64,000 nt of DNA from Antedon mediterranea (lineage: Eukaryota; Echinodermata; Crinoidea; Comatulida; Antedonidae), in contig NC_092675.1 of the NCBI RefSeq assembly GCF_964355755.1, positions 26,450,412 to 26,514,411 of the forward strand. Direction: 5' to 3'. This document shows, piece after piece, positions 15,201-30,200 of this stretch. Within the stretch, counting starts at the first letter, position 1. The number at the start of each line of letters is the position of its first letter. The position numbers and the translations under genes were made by a program. The notes beneath the pieces were generated by a model, which worked only from the letters and a program-made list of their open reading frames with translations, did not search any database and was not told the origin of the DNA.

Positions 15201-18200
15201 AGAACTTCGATCTGTCCCGTTCTTGAGTCGCTTTGCTATCTTCGCAAAGACCCACGACCCCATAGAATCACGTGTACGAGTTTTCTGTTCAACAGACGAC
15301 AGAATCGACAGAGGACATTTTGAAAATCAAGAACACTTCACAGAAGTAGCAAGAAGCAAAGAAGTGGAGGTTAGTGTTAATACCGCTTTGTATGATTGAA
15401 GAATAATTACTAATTATATTTGATAGTGTGATGGCAACATATTAAAAGTAATATTATAAGTGTACTGTTTTTTCACCTATTTCATTTCATATATTTTGTC
15501 TCAAATAGATACATATAAGCAGAATATATCAAAGACATGAATAGTGAACTTAATTACTATATCAGGTCTCCAAATGCACTTGTTGAAGAATATTAAGAAT
15601 AAAAAAATTTGCAACTGTATACACATTGAAAAATCAATCAATTTCAACATTGTTTTTTCAGATCTTGGAAGGCCGTCCAGTTTACATTGAACTGGCTGGT
15701 AACCTCTTATCTGTACAGAAGTCAGGTGACCAACTTAGCATGCCCTTCCTCGCTTTCCAAGACAACCGATTGACATTCTTCGTCCGTGTACGAGATCAAT
15801 CCCAAGAAGCGTGCGGCCGTCTTTCTTTCATGCGAGAACCTAAAGTTACAAAAGGAATGCCACCACAAAAAGCTGTGTGCAACCTGAACGTAACGATGCC
15901 AGAATATGTTAAGGTAAGGAATGTTTAAATCTTATATATTTGCATAATACTTAATATAAAAAAATATTATGATTATCTAAATTAACATTCATTACATTTA
16001 TTTGAGTTAAATTATTCATAACTAATATTGTGATTGTTAATTATTTATATTGTTTTATTAAACTAAAGAATAATTTAACAGAAATACTGAAACTTTTTCA
16101 GATTTTTTTTCATTTAGTTCCAATTACATGCACTATTTTTTAAGTATAAAATGGCACAGAATATATTATTTATTTGACACTTAATATGGATAAAATATAC
16201 ATTTTTGTATACAAATTTATCATCATTCACAAACATTGCTTTATGCTCACAATGAGGGCGTACTTCATCTGCGAATTCTATGCTTACAAGTAGTGATACA
16301 CATAGATGCTGCTAGTACATATTCTTCGCACATTTTTACTTTTGACTGTTTATCAGAAATACTTTATTTAGACCCTCTTTTGTTTGATTGTTTCTATACT
16401 AAAGATGTTATATTTACTCTTTATTTAATAAATTGCACTAACTTTTTGAGGTTTTATAAGTTCCTGTTGTCTTATGAAAATTGGTAGCTTTTGCTTTGCG
16501 ACGACCTATGACTTTTGACCTACACATATTGTGTCATCGTGTCAACATGATCCTCGAATCCACAACATCTGCGTCGAGGAATGGAGTGAGAAAGTGTCCC
16601 CACATGCGCATATTAATTAATAGCAAAGCAAAAGCATCCTAAACAAAATTTTCATTGATATGACCTATGACCTCAAAGGGTTAAAGGAAAAACTTGGGAT
16701 TGTCAAAATCTATTCTTTTTCTATTGCTAATATTATAACAAAGTTATTTATCTTTCTAATTAATTGTGAACTATTTCTTCTTAACCTTTGCATCCTTCTG
16801 ACTATTGAAGGTCAAAAAAGAAAGTGAATCAGATTCTGAATACAGTGAGGACGAAGAGGTTTGTGTACTTAATGTCAGAGGTCACACTCAGACTATGAAT
16901 GATCTGTTTTTCTGTGTGTTTATGTACAGTTTTGATTTCAATTTATGTTGCCTAAAATTCCACATCTGTTGCATGGATTTTTCATGATGTGAATATGTTT
17001 GAAATGTTCTTCTTTTTTTTGTTTGAAGTAAATATTGTTAACTGATTAAAGTTCAGTGAACTTTCTGTTAGTGACTAGTTAATAATGAATAATTGTTTAT
17101 GGCACCTATTTTTCTTATTTTTATGTATAAATAAAGATATACATACACCATACCATACAAATGTCTACACTGAGTAAATACAGTGTTCCATGTAGGGATA
17201 TAAATCGTTACAGAAAAATAAACGTAGATGATAGCATAGGAGGAATAATTGTTCAGTGTAGTAGTTTCTTTTTTTTGCTTTTGTAAATACATAGGCTTAT
17301 ACATTTCCACAAGTGTGATGTGCTTATATAGCTAGTTACTATATTGCACATCACTAGTATCCACAAGTTATTTAAATATATTGTTGAAATTTTACTTCCC
17401 CATTTCCTGTGTCTTAATCCACTTTGCATGCATCTGCACAGTTTTAACGATCCAACAAATTTTATATTTCCCTATTTTCCCCGTTTTTTTTGCTTTCCCT
17501 ATGTTTAATATTTGTTGATTACTTTATTACTTGTCAATTTGTAAAACACGATGATAAATACAAATGTTATTGTTAAGAGATACACCGGATGATTTATATT
17601 ATATTGGATGTTTAAGGCCTATAATAACCCAACGAAACTTTCCATCCAAACATCCTGGTGCTCTGATGATAATTCAATAATGCTGGTAGCAGCAGCGGTG
17701 GTGGTTTTAGCAAGGATGGTGGTTGGTGAAATCGTTACCTAATTATTACCTTATTTCTTTCAAATTTGTTTCTAAAATTAGTTAGTTAAATGTATTTTTT
17801 AATATATTTTAGTATTTTATTTGTCTGCGTAGTGTTATCTTGGAAACTAACCCGAGTTTTTTAATCATTTTCTTTGCCGTTCCATTAACACAGGAATACA
17901 GAATGGAGAAGGGCGAGGTAACCTACTTTTAATTTTAACACTTTTTGGTTTTGTCTTTATGTTTTGTATTTATTTTATGTTATGAACTAACTGTTTAACA
18001 AATAATATTACAATTGTTTAAATATGTAAATATTTTACACAATTTGTTAATGGTATATTTTGCAAATATATTAAGAATAATTTTGGAAATTTCACTAGCT
18101 AAATACACATAAAATAAGTAAACATAATGTGAGCACAGTTTATAGCAGATAGTTAAAATAGTCATGCACAATAAATAATTTTTCAACATGCAGCTAATAG

Positions 18201-21200
18201 TGTGAAAAACTAATAATTAAATCCGTAAACTGTTTAAATGAAATCTCTTATTTATGTAAAGTCTCTATTTGTTTGTTACATCACATTGTACTCTCTGAAA
18301 ATCAGTTTTAAATATTATTTTCGAAGATTATGATTATTATATATTTCATTTACATTTGTATTCTAATTAGTGCTTGAAATCATATTTTATGTTAAAAATT
18401 AATGTTTTTATTTTGCGCACCATTCCAATGATCACAAAGTATTCAACGGTCTTTTCAAATTTTTCCTCTCCAAACTCCTTACAGAGGGAGCTATTCGAAG
18501 AGGTAACTGTTTGCTGCAACGTTAATTTAGTATGCAGTGTGTGTATTTATGTGTTCACCCCAAAGTTCTTAGTTTTACAAAGATTTGCATTTACCATTTG
18601 TCTTGTAACTTCAACGGCAACCGCAGCTTGTGTATACCTTGTCCATATATGAACCTACTCTCAAAGACAGCCTTGTTGTAGATGACTTTATTTTGATTGG
18701 AATTTGGAGAAATATCTGCTTATTGTAAATTAAAAGACACTCTCTGTTTCTACACTGTTATCAGTTAACGTTAGATGTCTCAAATTGCTTTTATGTTTCT
18801 GAATGTTGTAAAAACTAACCTTTCAACCTTATGCTTATTGACAAACCATGTTTGTTGTTTTAGCAGTTCTATTTTTTGTGTTTCAATTTTTGTAAACAAA
18901 AATGACACATGATTTCATTTATAAGTAAAATTTACACAATTTTATTTCTATTTAGTTTATGTAATTTTTGTATAGTCCGAGGATTCAGCATAACTCTAAC
19001 CAGCTTAAACCAAACCTTTTTTTTAATTTAACTATTATTTATTTACTATATTACTCATCTTAGAATTCCTAGAGAGTGTCTCATTGGAATGGCTGTAACA
19101 ACTTCATTATTATTTTTTGTCGCTTATATTTAGGATGTTGTATGTATTTATAGATTTATAATTCCACATTACTGCGAAATTATATAGTTTTGTTTTATTC
19201 CATTATTCTTTGCATCCAGCTTGTTATAATGCCATTATATTCCATGTCATTGAGGACTTGCATGATGATCATTCATGTCTGGTGTATCTTATTTCTTGTA
19301 TAGACTTTTCTCTCTAGTATAATATCTCTTTTCTTTGCTATTCTGCTTAACAGAAGGAACGATTAGGAGTTTTATCCCAGGTACGATATTATGTTTATTA
19401 ATTTGTAGTAATTCAGAAAAAGTTAATCTAGTTTTATTGTTTTCATGTGTATTTCTTGAATTAAATTAATTCAATATAATTAATTAGCTCCCCTCAAGTA
19501 AAGGATTAATGCTGATATATATGATCCTCTTTTTTCATTAAGGATTTAGCTTTTTTATTATTTATGTTTTAGTTTTTTAGGCTAGTTAGGGACATAGGGG
19601 GACACAACTAATCAAGCTCTTTTGAGTTTTTATGTGTTTCCTTTTCATCTTTTTTATGTTCTCATATATTGTTGTTGTATATTTTCATGATAGAGGATGA
19701 ATAAAGAATATTTGAATTTGAATTTGAAACATTTTTACAAAGACTTGTTAGGAATTTATGCAATTTTTTGCTAGGATGAGAATATTATTACTGTATATAA
19801 AACAGACTTTATATTTAGTAATTTTTATTTGTGTAAATAAACAGCGAAACATTTATACTATCACTCAAGTGGATGAGAGTGATGAGTTTCTCAATCAGGT
19901 AAAACATGAAATACATGTGGTTCAGTTTGGTAGCTTTGTGACAGTAAACCACAGTGTTGCAAGCAAAACATACTTTTACAACCCACCCTATACTTTTGGA
20001 ATGAGTTTATACCTAGTTCTTGCTCTAACCAGTTTTTTTTAAAGTTATTTTCTTTTTTTGAAACATAAACAGACAATTATTTCTACAAAATTTACTAATC
20101 AAATAATATTTATTGTACTATATTCTATATACGGTATATTATAATTATTTCAGTATGGTAATATTTTATTACAGTATAATCTTAATATTTTTAATATAAT
20201 TGTAATAATATTATTGCATATTTTTCAATCACTACTGATAATTAAATTCATAAAATCATTTTCATTAATGTGCTGCAGCAATATTTATTTTCACTCAATT
20301 TCAATTATGGTTGATAGTTAATACAATATCAATTTATTTTACATATTACTGACTTTTATATAAAAAAAAACAATAATAATAATGATTATTGATGTTTATT
20401 TATTTGTAATCGGAAACATAACAAACAAAATTACTAATCAATTTGTTGTGTTGTGCTATAATACTTGCTTATTATCTTTGTGTCAATGTGTGCGCTTCTG
20501 TCCAGTAAAAAAAAATCACCTGTTTATAATGCAACAAACAAAATCAAAAGATTTAGCATTACTGTACCAGATTTATTTTGCACTTCTTGTTTTACATTTT
20601 ACTTAGTACAGTATAACCTCTCATTTTGAAAATTAAGGGGACACCTCGTGCAACAAATAAAGAAAACACTAGCACAGCATCCAACCACTGCCTATTGAGG
20701 TGACATCCCTATTATGTATTTGGTCCTGAAGGTGTCCCCTTAATAGAGCTTTTACTGTATTTGTATAAGATTATTAGTAGTTTCCTTCCCCACTTGAAAA
20801 AAAATAAAAATGTGCAGGATTAAAATATGATCGTTTGGTCTGTAAACACGTAAATGATTTTGCATGAAAGTTACTCCTGTTTGTTTGGTTTGGGTGTATA
20901 TACCACACGATGGCTACTTAATTAACTAACTGGAAGTACCATATATGACCGAGTATAATTCCGTGCCCAAATGTAATCCCACCCCTTAATTTTAGGCTTA
21001 TTCCAGACACTTTGTTAAATCCATTATTAATGCAATAGAGTATATAACCCTCTAATTTTTGGCAAAATTACACAGTATTACCAATTATTATGTTCAGTAT
21101 TCAAATTTATGCAAAAACCAAATTTAGCTTAAACTGTTTCAGAAACCTCTATGAGGCTATCTTTATGTCATCCTGAACTGATCGTAATATACAATAGTTT

Positions 21201-24200
21201 GTTTTGAATGTTATAATATGAAATGTTTTTTTTTTTTAGGATGCTAGTGCTCAAAATCTTAACTTTGCTTCAATAACAGTAAGGAAAAAGTATACATTTT
21301 TACAAGACCCTGTCATGAGTAAGTTATTATTTTATTTCTATATATCACAAATTAGTTACTCTAAACATTAATTGGTTGTCGACAAAGTACAATTGTCACA
21401 AATATTAGAAATTGTATCATCATCATCATCCGCTATTCGTCTTGGATAGACATTGCGTACGCTAATCGTTTCCATGACTCTCTTTCTTTGCGATCGAAAT
21501 TGTACTTGAAAAGGTGTTAAATTATTTCTTGCAATTACAGGTCCTACAAGTGCACATATGAGGGCTGAACTTCGACTCATGGACATTGCACGACAAATTG
21601 GAACAGATTGGCAAAGACTTGGTAGAGAACTTAAAATATTAGAAAAAGACCTGCATACTATTGAAAATGAGAACGATGTCATTTCTGAACAGGCATTTGT
21701 TATGCTTCATACATGGTCAGAAAAAGCAGGACCAGATGCAACAAGTAAGATAGTCTTATTATGGTGTTTCCTATTCCTAGAATCCTTAGTATTAGGAGAC
21801 AACTTCAGAACACCTTCCTTGATAGGGGGCTCCCCTGAATTGTGGTTGGCCTTTACCGGTAATTATTTACATATTTTTCTTTCTTTTTCGATCAATTGTC
21901 CCCTAAATAGTGTTGTCCCAAATAAGGGGTTCTACTTTATAGAAATATTCTAATAGCCTTCAGGCCTAACAATCTTCGGGCGTTTTCTCAGAGAATAATA
22001 ATTGCTTCAGTTCTATTATATTGTATTATCTGAAAACCTTTACTAAGGGCCTGTTTCCCACTGATTGATAACCACCACCGATTTCTTGACAGCAGAAATT
22101 TGATAAAATAATATGTTAAATGGTATTGGTTGAACCAGTTATCTGCAGCACAAAGTTATGTGACACTGACAGTGGTATTATTAATTAATTATTATTAATG
22201 TGATTGAAACTATTTTATTTTAGGTGAGCGATTAGAAGCTGCATTGCAAGCCATCGGCCATGGTGAAATTGCTGAGGAATGCTTAGGAGATCTTCTATCA
22301 CTTGATGTAACAATTGAACAAGAGGAAGAAAAGGAAAAGAGTTCCCCTGGGGAAGAAGTGGAAACAAGTGAGTTCAATTCAAATTATTTGCCTTTATCAA
22401 ACTGCCAAGTTTGCCATTCTGCAATTTATATCCAGTTGTGCTGAACAAATAATTGCCGGTCATTGGAGATTCGTGTTAACCTTCTTAAAAGGAAAATGAA
22501 AATAAAAAATTTCTACCATCTCACTTATTTATTAAACCTCTTCCTAATTAGCCTTTTGGTTTTAACTTTTTCTTATTCTGATGAAGAGTGCATTTGCATC
22601 AGAAATTCTTTAATCTGAAAATGTTTTTGTTATCATTTCAGGTAACTTTGAAATGGAAAACAACATTGGACATGACGACATGCCTGGGGTAAATGAACAC
22701 CCCCTTACACCTACCTTCAATTAAGATTCTAAATCTGATTGTGTTGAGTTTTCTAGTCTTGCATGTTGTCAAGTTCTTCATGTAAAAATCATTTTAAAGA
22801 AAACAAAAAATGTTTTTGTTGTGTTTAAAATACAGCTAATGTGAATTTATTGTTTTGTAACTTGTTTCGTGATTTGTCAGTTGATGCCGAGATAACGTCC
22901 AAATTCCTTCATGCTAATGAACCTTAAATTAATAAAAAATAATTAGCATGCTGTGTGGTCAGAAATGTGTGGTATGCAGATATTGTAGTGTGACGAGCAG
23001 GTTTGTTGAATGTTTTGATGCAGAAGATTGTGTGCTAGAGAAAATCGAATGAAAGGGCGAATACCAGCATAACCTCCCTCCCACTGTCCTCTTCTATACC
23101 CTCTCAATACAAATCATTATTAAGAAAGTCTGATAGTTAATACATTTTTTTTTCTCCATATTTTTTACACTAATTTCATAATTGAATTGTTTACACTTTT
23201 ATTTTATTAACAAATCTCTTACAATTTTGCACTTCTAAACAGCTACTACTCTAGCAACTATCAATAATTTGTCTTTGATTGCATCTCTGTTTTAAGACAA
23301 GTTGGTGATTTCTACTCTTTTATCTGTGTTATACCTGCCTGTCCTTTCTGTAAACTAATATCTATCTTTTTGTTTATTTTGATAAATCTATAGTAAATCA
23401 TATCTCTCATTGCTAACCAGTATTTTAAAACAAAATCTTCGCTCATGAATGTATGTACTAGGTAGAGGTGGGCAAACCCACCCTACTATCTAGTAATAAT
23501 GTATTCTATCCAGTCTAACTTCAACCACAAAACGAAGCTGTTTCCGACCCACCCACCCTTAACTTGTTGTCACCAACCTTCTCTAACATCCCTGTAATCT
23601 GTTTTAGAAATTAATAGATTACTGAAGACATGATTACTTATGACTTATGACTGTTCTATGTAGAACCCCTCCTATGGGACAACCCCTATTAAGGGGACAT
23701 TTTCCCAAGAACCAAACAAGGAACAGTATATGTTTATATACTACGGCCCATTACTATTTAGGCTCACCCCATTGGTTGGTTCCAAAAAGGGTTTTACTAT
23801 GTGAAATGCTGTATCTAACCCAATACTAAATGCCTCTGGAAATAAATTTCTATTCATTAAGTTCATTCTTAAATATTTAATAAAAAGTATAATGTATGTA
23901 TAGCTATTTCAAGGAATACCTCCATCATAGTATATGTTTTATTTCTCTTTAGGTCTTTTCAATCCTTATAATTCTTGTATCATTATATTTATAATACAAA
24001 AAGCATTTTGTTGAAATCTTTTATTCATTAAATTTAATTGATTTTTTTTTTATTACTAAAAGCTTTTTTTTTTAAAGACAATAAAACTGTTTGTATTAAC
24101 ATTGTCAACATTAATTAATTTTAATTTTCTCCGCCCTAAATGTTTTCACTTATTGGTGTTTCCTTGCATGCTGGCACAATAGCCTTTTGTTATAACCACT

Positions 24201-27200
24201 TCAAAATAATGAATACAAAGGAAATCAAAATCTTGCAATGAATCAAATTAAAATTAATTGAATTTTATTTTTTTAAGGCAAAGCTATTCGGTTAAATTGT
24301 TTTTTACAGTTTCGATAAAACCAACTAAACACCTGAAAAGATTCAGAAGAGTTGATGATGTATTCATTATGTTAGCTTAATGTAACCAAACTATAATAAT
24401 AGAAGACTTAACCTATTCATTTATCTTTCTTTTACTTTCATCAATATTTGCACAGTTTGTAATACTTTACACACTTTATTCACATACCCACTTCCTTTTC
24501 TATGTATGGATGTTAGCTTTACTCTACACAACAAATCATAAGCAAATATTGGACATTTCATTATCAAGTTACTATTAAAACAGTATTAAATAGGTTAGAA
24601 ACCTTTTTAATGCCTGTGGGTCTGTAGAGACATTTAATATACATTCATCATCTCTCTTCTTTCTTCTGCCTATCCATTCTTTCTTTCTTCCATTTACTAA
24701 CATACAAAACAGGATGAGAATACAGAGATGGACTTAAATCGTGCTGCTGCCCTCTCGAAGGTATTTATATTTTTAGATCAATTATTAGGCTAAAAAGTGC
24801 AGACTGTTTTTGTCATAATAAAAAAAATAAATAAAATTAATTGATTACTGCCGGGCTCCAAGGGTTGGCCTCCGAATAGACTCGGTTATAAAAATACATA
24901 TCTAATATTCTCAATACATATCATATTTGGAGTTCATTCGTACAGCTTTTATCTGGGTCTTATACTATTATACTATCCTTTTAGGACACTGAACTGAAGC
25001 TGCACCCAGATGATGTGGTAGCACAGCATGGCTTTGAAACACAGGTAGAGTCTTAGTGTTTGCACCGCAATTATTCTGAAGATTGGCTGAACCTAGTTTT
25101 TCAAAGCTTTTACACTTTAATCAGGGAAGAGATAAATTAAATTGTAGTTTAACTCTTCCCTGCTTTAATAAATTTGCCTAATTTCTTGCAAATACAGTTA
25201 ATCCTACTGAATTTATAAACTTTTTTATAATCTATATAATTACTTATTCATTAATCATATTTATATAAAAGACTTATTATAGACTTTTATATTATTGCAT
25301 CTTGGTTGAGTTAGTTTTTGTGTGCAAAGAGCAACCTATATTAAATCCTGAAACATACAACTTGAGCTGACCATATTATGATGTGTTTTTTCCCCAAATG
25401 CTTTTTAGGATGATGTTTACACTGATCATGACATGCAAGAAGCATTAGCTGATCCCTATCTTCGAGTAAGTTAACATAATTGGGCTCAATTTAATCAAAC
25501 TTTCTTTTTTTTTCTCCATGATATTAAAAGAAGTGGCTTTAATAAATAAATCTTCACCCTTTCAACGAATTCTAAACTATCTTGAAAAAGATTGATCATT
25601 TTCCATGTATGTTTATTTTGGACTTTGCTATGGATGATTAAAAAATATAAAAATAATTAATAGTGTGAGGTTCCTTAATTATTTTGTTTGATAATGTGGT
25701 TTTTATAATATTTTTTTCTTTAAAAAAAGGAACATCTTGATGAAATCGATGAAATGACACCTGCAGAAATATATGAGGTAAGATTTGATAAATTATTTGA
25801 AAATCATTTTGTTTTCATTAACATTGCTATGGAGAAATATTAGTAGACATGTTTATGTTTACAGTGTTGATATTGTACGGTATCTTAAAAATCTTAAAAA
25901 TTTTTTGCAGGAAATTAAAGAAGAAATTTGGGAAAAGCATGAGGAAGAAAGACAAGAAATGGTTTTTGAACCTGAATTTGAAACAGTTGTGGAAGCACAG
26001 GAGGTGAGTTTTTATTAGCATCACAATCGAGAGTCCAATGCGACAATTATCACAAAAAGAACATCAACAGAAAATGGTATCCGGATTAATCTTTTTAAGA
26101 TAAATTAATTTTTTTCAATTTTTTTATTTTAGGAAGAAATAATTGAAACTGAAAAACAAGAACAGCAGCAACAACAGGCACCAGAACTTGTTTTTGCCAA
26201 GGTAAGACATTACTGTTTGCAATGTAATCATGTGATTATTGCTGTTCGATTATTCAACTGTAAGTAAATTATTAACAAAGTTGACTGTTTTTTCCTAATA
26301 AATCGACAATTATTTCTTTAACGCTGCTTTTATGGACAGAAAGATCAAGAGTTCTCTAAGACACAAATGGTTAGATCAGAAAAAGTTGAAGACTTTCCCA
26401 GCAAAGCTGAATCTGATCCTTCTATTACACGAAGGCACGATCAGGATTTGGCCCTTGATTTACCATCCCCTGGGGAGGAAAAGGCTGCACAAGAGTACCG
26501 ATCCCCTGTTGAGAAAGACTCTTTTAAGGAGTCTGTAAAGTCCGTTGATTACTCACAAGAGTTGAAAAGGGAAGATGTAACACATGAATATTCACATTCA
26601 ATCACACAATCGGCTAGTTCAGATGATTTTGCTCAGGATGTGTCCGAAAAATTTGAGAAGGAAGGTAAAGAAATGTTGACAGAGAAAGCTGGTGAGAAAA
26701 GAGTTCAAATTGAAATTGGAAATGAGAGTGTTACTGGAGAGAAACCTACTTTTAAATCTGATTATAGTGAAAGTGCATGGTCTGTTGATTATTCAGAAGA
26801 CACCACTGTTAGTTCTTCTAGAGAAGAGAAAACTTTGTCCATTGTTAGTTCAGAACTACAGTCACCAGATGTCCACTCTGTGTCTACTGTCGGAGATGTT
26901 GAAGAACAATCTACACTTGAAGATGTTGAGGATATTCCTCAATTCGAGTCAGAGGAAAATACTGAAAACCAAAGGATTAATGTAGTTGAACAAGATTCAA
27001 CAAGTCCTTTGATGCAAAATCGAGTTCTTCAAAAAGGTCAAGAGATTGAAGAAGATGTAATAACTGTTAAACAACAGTCAGTGGATGAAAGTATTAGTGC
27101 ACATTTCCAAGCCCGTCCTACTCCATTGTCTAGCCCTGAAGAAGATTCCTCAAGTACAAAAGTTTCTGTTCCTTTACAATCAGAACCATCAGAAATTTTA

Positions 27201-30200
27201 CCTTATGAAAAAAAGACTTATGCTGAAAGTCTATCAAGGCCTGAACATTTAGAAAAACATAAATCAAAAGAACTAGAGTCAATTGAGGTGTACACTCAGA
27301 GAACCTCTGAAGTTATACCAAGCCAATCAGATGATGAGACTTTAGTAGCAGAAACCAAAAATTTAGAACATGTGGCCAATGTGCATGACCAAGTTTCAGA
27401 CTATCAGAGTTTAGTCGAAACTGCTTCTGATCTACTTTCCCCGAATTTAGAAGAACACACAATTCCTACTAAAACTTCTCACAAATCAGAAATTGAAAAA
27501 TCCCACAAAACTTTTGGTGAGTCAGTTAAGCCACAAACAAAACCCACAACAAAGAGCCCATTAATGAATTTAAGAACAAGACATATTGTCGAAGAAGAAG
27601 TAGTTATTCCTAGGCAAGGTTCAATTGATGAAAATATTAACTCTGAGTTTGGTGCTCGACCAATGGCCCTTTCTAGTCCTGAGGAAGATGAAAGCGATTT
27701 TAAAAATTATTTAGAAGAAAATCAACCCAAGAGTGAGGATGATTTGAATGGTACTGAAAAACAATTGAGTGAAGGTGAAGAAAGAATAGATGGTGAAGCA
27801 AGTATAATCTCAGATACACCAACTGATGGTTTTATGGAGATAGAAGTTGCAAGTTCAACTTCTACAAAGGTCATAGATTCTGAGATCAAAGACTACTACA
27901 CTGGAACTGATGAAGGTATGAAAAATGAAAGGGAGGATGTACCTCTTAAAGAGTTTGAGCCAGACATGATTACTCGGGATGATATTCAGGCTTCGACTAA
28001 AATTAATTTTATTGACAAGCGAATTTCAACTGACAAAAAAGAACATTCAGAAACTAGTATTGTGAGATCAGATTTTCAGGCTGTTTCAGATTTTAGATAT
28101 GATTCTGATGAGCGAATTTCTACACAAACAATTGACAATTCTGAAATTTCTGTAACAGAACAGACAAATGAAAGTGTCATCAGTTCCGTTGTAGTCTTTG
28201 AGAAAAGAAAGAAAACTGTAAAAGAACTTATTGATCACATAGAAGTTGGGCTTGCAAGCACTTCACCTAGTAAGCAAAGAACAGTAAAATCTACTGAAGT
28301 GCAACAATCTCATGCTAGTGTAAAATTGTTTAAAGAAACCAATTTGGGTAAGACTGAACAGGGTTTTACTGAGAGTAGTGATAGTAAGAAGTATTTGCCA
28401 GAAGAGACAGAAATTGTTGATGAACAATTGATTAGTAGTCTTTCACAGGCTGAAGATAAATTACCAAATTTTGATTTAGATCAATATCCAGAGTCTGTAA
28501 AAAGTGATAATGCAGTGTATGAAAAAGAGATTCCATTAACTTCAGGTACTAAAGAAACCTCTCAGATTGTAAGTGAAGAGAAAAGGGGTAATTTGTCGGA
28601 TAAAATAAAAATGTATGAAAGCAAATCTACCAAGATCCAATTGCCTAAAAGTGATCCAAAAGTAAGTGTTGGGAATGTTGTAGTGGATGAGAAACATGAA
28701 ATAAAAATTTTAGAAAGAGAAATTGAAGATGTAGCAGATAATGAAAAAGAGTTAAAATCTACTACTGAAGATGCAAATGTTGATCATGTTACAGTTAAAA
28801 GGCATGTTGTAGTTATTGAGCAAGTTGTTGAATCAGAAAGAAAAAATATCACAGATGAAAAAGAGATTGAAGTTACTACTGAAGATACATATGTTGATCA
28901 GGATGTTACAGTTCAAAAGGAAGCTGTATTTATTGAGCAAGTTGTTGAATCAGAAAGAGAAAATATCACAGATGAGAAAGAGACTGAAGCTACTACTGAA
29001 GTTACATATGTTGATCAGGAAGTTACAGTTGAACAGAAAGTTTTAGTTATTGAGCACCAAGTTGTTGAATCAGAAAGAGAAAATATCACAGATAAAATAG
29101 AGATTGAAGCTACAACTGAAAATACATATGTTGATCAGGATGTTACAGTTGAAAAGAAAGTTGTAGTTATCGAGCAACAAGTTGTTGAATCAGAAAGAGA
29201 AAATATCACAGATGAAAAAGAGATTGAAGCTTCAACTGAAGATACATATGTCAATCAGGATGTTAAAGTTGAACAGAAAGCTGTAGTTTTTGAGCAACAA
29301 GTTGTTGAATCAGAAAGAGAAAATATCACAGATGAAAAAGAGACTGAAGCTACTACTGAAGTTACATATGTTGATCAAGAAGTTACAGTTGAAAAGAAAG
29401 TTGTAGTTATTGAGCAACAAGTTGTTGAATCAGAAAGAGAAAATATCAAAGATGAAAAAGAGATTGAAGCTACAACTGAAGATACATATGTTGATCAGGA
29501 TGTTACAGTTGAACAGGAAGCTGTAGTTCTTGAGCAACAAGTTGTTGAATCAGAAAGACAAAATATCACAGACGAAAAAGAAACTGAAGCTACTACTGAA
29601 GTTAAATATGTTGATCAGAAAGTTACAGTTGAAAAGAAAGTTGTAGTTATTGAGCAAGTTGTTGAATCAGAAGGAGAAAATATCACAGATGAAAAAGAGA
29701 CTGAAACTAGAACTGAAGATACATATGTCGATTGGGATGTTACAGTTGAAAAGGAAGCTGTAGTTATTGAGAAAGTTGTTGAATCAGAAGGAGAAAATAT
29801 CACAGATGTAAAAGAGATTGAAGCTAGTACTGAAGTTACATATGTTGATCAGGAAGTTACAGTTGAACAGAAAGTTGTAGTTATTGAGCAACAAGTTGTT
29901 GAATCAGAAAGAGAAAATATCAAAGATGAAAAAGAGGTTGAATCTACAACTGAAGGTACATATGTTGATCAGGATGTTACAGTTGAAAAGAAAGTTGTAG
30001 TTATCGAGCAACAAGTTGTTGAATCAGAAAGAGAAAATATCACAGATGAAAAAGAGATTGAAGCTACAACTGAAGATACATATGTCGATCAGGATGTTAC
30101 AGTTGAACAGGAAGCTGTAGTTATTGAGCAACAAGTTGTTGAATCAGAAAGAGAAAATATCACAGATGAAAAAGAGACTGAAGCTACTACTGAAGTTACA

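Noticed and set aside
16236-16487. 83-codon frame in the intron after UPA
   Set aside because: Hydrophobic, noncoding composition, no matching splice phase, ends at a MITE border.
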